Shown here: positions 5,035-6,902 of the stretch, piece by piece | Numbering within the stretch: the stretch's first letter is position 1 | How the letters are laid out: each line of letters starts with the position of its first letter | From: Devosia sp. | GTDB taxonomy: Bacteria > Pseudomonadota > Alphaproteobacteria > Rhizobiales > Devosiaceae | Reading direction: 5' to 3' | Length of the DNA: 6,902 nucleotides | Assembly: GCA_028290245.1 (NCBI GenBank) | Contig: JAQGKG010000084.1 | Span: 1 to 6,902 of the forward strand | Notes under the pieces: generated by a model | Databases searched by the model: none | What the model was told of the DNA's origin: nothing | The model's input: only the letters and a program-made list of their open reading frames with translations | Translations under genes and position numbers: made by a program

Positions 5035-5321
5035 TGCTGCTCAAGCTGGAACTGCTGGAGCAGATCATGGCGGGCCAGGTCGACCTGGTGTTCCGGCGCT
5101 GGAGCCGGCCCAGTGTCAAGGGCGGTGGCACGCTCAAGACCAAGGTGGGCCTGCTGTCGATCGGAGCGATTACCGATATGGACCCCAATGATGTGACCGA
5201 GACCGATGCGCAGCGGGCTGGGTTCAGGGATGTCGCCGATTTTCGCAAATGGCTCGATACGATGAAGCCGGGACATTTGTTCCAGCGCATCGAGGTCGGG
5301 TACCTGGGCGACGCTGCCTAG
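5034..5321 (+). CDS. Small ASCH/PUA-like domain protein
   Basis: A 95-residue protein starting at the ATG that overlaps the RidA-family stop (TGATG, 5032-5036); translational coupling is likely. The sequence resembles the ASCH (PUA-like) superfamily: an N-terminal helix ending in LVFRRWSRP (18-26), a glycine-rich turn VKGGGTL (28-34), a beta strand VGLLSIGAI (38-46), then an acidic segment with DPNDVTETDAQRAGF (50-64) and a final strand IEVGYLG. ASCH proteins are thought to bind RNA, and some act on modified nucleosides, but no specific role can be given. Assignment is by motif resemblance from memory. Its stop TAG shares a CTAG with the stop of rluA on the other strand. Confidence 0.75.
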   Translation: MLLKLELLEQIMAGQVDLVFRRWSRPSVKGGGTLKTKVGLLSIGAITDMDPNDVTETDAQRAGFRDVADFRKWLDTMKPGHLFQRIEVGYLGDAA

Positions 5322-5977
5322 AACGGCGTTGGCGCCACGAAGGTCATGAATTCATCGGTCGTTGGGTGGGTGAAGCCCAGTTCAGCCGCGTGCAGTTGCA
5401 GGCGATCGGCGGCGGCGAAGGCTTCCGGATCGGCATAAAACGCATCGCCCAGAATCACATGGCCGATAGACATCATGTGAACCCTGAGCTGATGGGTGCG
5501 GCCGGTGAGGGGATGGAGACGCACGCGGGTGGCATTGGCCTCGCGCTCCAGCACGGTCCATTCGGTCTGTGACGGTCGGCCGTTTTCATGATCGACGCGC
5601 TGGCGGGGCTTGTTTTCCCAGTCGGTCGCCAGCGGCAAATCGACGAGGCCAGTATCGGCTTCGATGATGCCGGCGACGCGGGCGATGTAGGATTTGGTGG
5701 TCTTGCGGTGTTCGAACTGGCTGCCAATGCGGCCATGCGCGCGCTTGTTCAGCGCCAGCACCAGAACGCCCGATGTATCCTTATCGAGCCGATGGCACAT
5801 GCCGGCGGTCGGCCATTTCTGGCGGGCGCGATGCTCGACGCAGTCCCACAGCGACGGGTCCTTGCCGGGCACGCTCAGCAAGCCGCTCTGCTTGTCCACG
5901 ACGAGGATATCGTCATCGACATGCAGCACGTTGAGGTACGGGTCGAGCGGGGGAAAATAATTGACGAGAGTGGGCAT
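5318..5977 (-). CDS. rluA: RluA-type pseudouridine synthase (23S rRNA U746 / tRNA U32)
   Basis: A 219-residue enzyme that isomerises uridine to pseudouridine. The catalytic motif HRLDKDTSG is at 62-70 with nucleophile D65 (E. coli RluA D64). DDDILVVDKQSGLLSVPG lies at 21-38 and GRTHQLRVH at 159-167. The close match along the whole chain to E. coli RluA, and the equal length, favour RluA rather than RluC/RluD; there is no S4 domain. RluA modifies U746 of 23S rRNA and U32 of some tRNAs. I chose ATG 5977 because it aligns with the E. coli N-terminus (NYFPPLDPY against NYNPPQEPW); ATG 5998 and 5989 are also in frame, and none has a clear Shine-Dalgarno. The stop TAG (5320-5318) overlaps the stop of the ASCH gene on the plus strand by four bases. 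Confidence 0.94.
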   Translation of the reverse strand: MPTLVNYFPPLDPYLNVLHVDDDILVVDKQSGLLSVPGKDPSLWDCVEHRARQKWPTAGMCHRLDKDTSGVLVLALNKRAHGRIGSQFEHRKTTKSYIARVAGIIEADTGLVDLPLATDWENKPRQRVDHENGRPSQTEWTVLEREANATRVRLHPLTGRTHQLRVHMMSIGHVILGDAFYADPEAFAAADRLQLHAAELGFTHPTTDEFMTFVAPTPF

Positions 5978-6025
5978 GGGACCAAGCATGGGCGCCATTT
6001 ACCAGACCATGAGCGCTTTGACCAA

Positions 6026-6045
6026 TAGCTCGCCGCTCGGAGCTA
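6026..6045. repeat. Inverted repeat between rluA and the CsbD-family gene
   Basis: TAGCTC (6026-6031) and GAGCTA (6040-6045) are perfect 6-base complements with an 8-base loop, placed in the divergent intergenic stretch. It could be a regulator site or a leader hairpin of rluA. Such short repeats occur by chance, so confidence is low. Confidence 0.25.
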
Positions 6046-6069
6046 ACACGGGAATGTCAGCGACTTAAC

Positions 6070-6094
6070 GGAACGGCGAAGGGCTTTGTCCGTT
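6070..6094 (+). promoter_or_regulatory. EcfG (general stress response) promoter of the CsbD-family gene
   Basis: GGAAC (6070-6074), exactly 16 bases, then CGTT (6091-6094). This matches the alphaproteobacterial EcfG/RpoE2 consensus GGAAC-N16/17-CGTT in every defined base. Transcription would begin near 6100, giving a leader of about 28 bases that contains the Shine-Dalgarno. CsbD-family genes are known members of the PhyR-NepR-EcfG regulon, which supports the reading. No housekeeping promoter with good spacing is seen here. Confidence 0.8.
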
Positions 6095-6127
6095 GTGTAC
6101 GCAATATAAACCTAACAGGAGCCTATC

Positions 6128-6310
6128 ATGCACAAAGATGAAGTTGACGGCGTCGGCAAGCAAATGAAGGGCGCCATGAAGGATGCCGCAGGCGGTCTTA
6201 CCGGCAACGAAAAACTGCAGGCAGAAGGCAAGCTCGACAAGGCAGCCGGCAAGGTTCAGCAGAAGGTTGGCGAAGCAAAAGATGCAACGCGCGACGCACT
6301 GAAGAAATAA
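6128..6310 (+). CDS. CsbD-family stress response protein
   Basis: A 60-residue, lysine- and alanine-rich hydrophilic protein matching the CsbD family: D-G-x-G-K-Q-M-K-G near residues 7-15, the hallmark GGLTGNEKLQAEGKLDKAAG at 22-41, and KVQQKVGEAKDAT at 42-54. CsbD was named from the sigma-B regulon of Bacillus subtilis. Members are induced by general stress, but their molecular role is unknown. The chain has no cysteine, no tryptophan and no membrane segment, and is probably a flexible helical protein. ATG 6128 has AGGAG (6117-6121) 6 bases upstream. It is monocistronic, with an EcfG-type promoter (6070-6094) and a terminator (6328-6361). Confidence 0.93.
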   Translation: MHKDEVDGVGKQMKGAMKDAAGGLTGNEKLQAEGKLDKAAGKVQQKVGEAKDATRDALKK

Positions 6311-6327
6311 GCCGAACACTGAACACC

Positions 6328-6361
6328 AAAGGGGCCGTCCATCTGGGCGGCCCTTTCGTTT
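6328..6361 (+). terminator. Intrinsic terminator of the CsbD-family gene
   Basis: GGGCCG (6332-6337) pairs with CGGCCC (6348-6353), extended by a G-T wobble and two A-T pairs, around a 10-base loop. TTTCGTTT (6354-6361) follows. The stem is strong and placed 18 bases after the stop at 6310. It also separates this unit from the CHAD gene. Confidence 0.8.
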
Positions 6362-6439
6362 GTCGATTAAATCCGGTGATGGTGGATTGTGACATACGAG
6401 GGCCCTAAGGTTCTCGCTAAAATATGTTCGGATTTAGCG

Positions 6440-6902
6440 ATGAGTTTTGCGTTCAAGACGAAGAATCACGTGCTGCGACAGGTGCGATCCATCGCGGCCG
6501 AGCAGGTAGATAAGGCCATTGGCGAGGTCGAGGAACAGCCGGAAGACTTCGACGCAACGGTTCATCAGTTGCGACGGCGATGCAAGAAGCTGCGTGGATT
6601 GCTGCGCATGGTGGAGCCGCATTTCAAGAATTTTTCGGATGAGAACGCGGCGGTGCGGGATGCTGCCGATCTGCTGGGTGGTGTGAGAGACGCGCGCGTC
6701 ATGGTTGAGACGCTCGATGCGTTGGTAGCCGACAAGTCGGGCCATGCTGCCGCAGCCCAGGCCATCGCTGCACGACAGTTGCTGGTGACTCGGGTGGAGC
6801 AACTGGCCCAGGACAGTGATCAGGCGACGACGCTGAAGCAGTTTGCCAGCATGTTCAGCGAAATCGCCTCGCGCATCGCGCATTGGGAGTTCACGGGCCG
6901 CG
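6440..6902 (+). CDS. CHAD-domain protein, N-terminal fragment
   Basis: An open frame of 154 codons runs from ATG 6440 off the right edge, so the C-terminus is not seen. The sequence is helical and rich in charged residues. It carries the CHAD pattern of conserved His and basic residues: VHQLRRRCKKLRGLLRMV at about 41-58, then DLLGGVRDARVMVETLDAL at about 77-95. CHAD domains bind inorganic polyphosphate, and some accompany CYTH triphosphatase domains; no CYTH domain precedes it here, so this is a stand-alone or N-terminal CHAD. GGA (6430-6432) lies 7 bases before the start, a weak Shine-Dalgarno. A TAAAAT (6418-6423) resembles a -10, but no good -35 goes with it. The CsbD terminator lies upstream, so the gene has its own promoter. 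Confidence 0.85.
   Translation, partial: MSFAFKTKNHVLRQVRSIAAEQVDKAIGEVEEQPEDFDATVHQLRRRCKKLRGLLRMVEPHFKNFSDENAAVRDAADLLGGVRDARVMVETLDALVADKSGHAAAAQAIAARQLLVTRVEQLAQDSDQATTLKQFASMFSEIASRIAHWEFTGR

Noticed and set aside
6105..6110. TATAAA before the CsbD-family gene as a sigma-70 -10 box
   Set aside because: The only nearby -35-like hexamer (TTGTCC, 6086-6091) is just 13 bases away; the EcfG match explains transcription better.

Overview
The window reads as a chromosomal segment of a high-GC alphaproteobacterium, most likely of the order Hyphomicrobiales and possibly Devosia-like. This rests on the type of the map-radC block, the Rhizobiales-style xanthine phosphoribosyltransferase, the short CinA-like protein without an amidase domain, and a promoter matching the alphaproteobacterial stress sigma factor EcfG. 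The genus is a guess from overall character. No phage, insertion sequence, CRISPR array or toxin-antitoxin pair was seen.

Layout. Positions 1-1016 (minus strand) hold map, followed by the first 61 codons of radC with overlapping stop and start. A CinA/MoaB-like protein gene (1140-1910) runs divergently and is followed by gpt (2020-2517), which starts with TTG. Convergent to gpt is an HxlR-type regulator with an SCP2-like C-terminal half (2540-3253, minus). Divergent from the regulator is a class I SAM-dependent methyltransferase (3430-4242). The two share an intergenic region with two inverted copies of a 16-base element that looks like an operator.

Positions 4243-4551 contain no gene but are dense in inverted repeats, including a pair of overlapping palindromes and a terminator-like hairpin. 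Next comes tRNA-Leu(UAA) with encoded CCA (4552-4636). Only 17 bases later a RidA-family gene starts (4654-5034), and it overlaps by one base a small ASCH/PUA-like gene (5034-5321). These three appear to form one transcription unit. The ASCH gene meets rluA (minus, 5318-5977) tail to tail, with both TAG codons inside one CTAG.

Divergent from rluA is a 60-residue CsbD-family stress protein (6128-6310) with an exact EcfG-type promoter (GGAAC, 16 bases, CGTT) and a good intrinsic terminator. The window ends inside a CHAD-domain gene (6440 to the edge).

Functionally this is mostly housekeeping: protein N-terminal processing, purine salvage, rRNA/tRNA pseudouridylation, tRNA-Leu and metabolite damage control. 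It is interrupted by one accessory-looking module (HxlR regulator and methyltransferase) and one stress-response unit. I did not find a convincing undescribed multi-gene system. The best leads are the inverted-repeat-rich stretch before the tRNA, the tRNA-RidA-ASCH unit and the HxlR operator pair.
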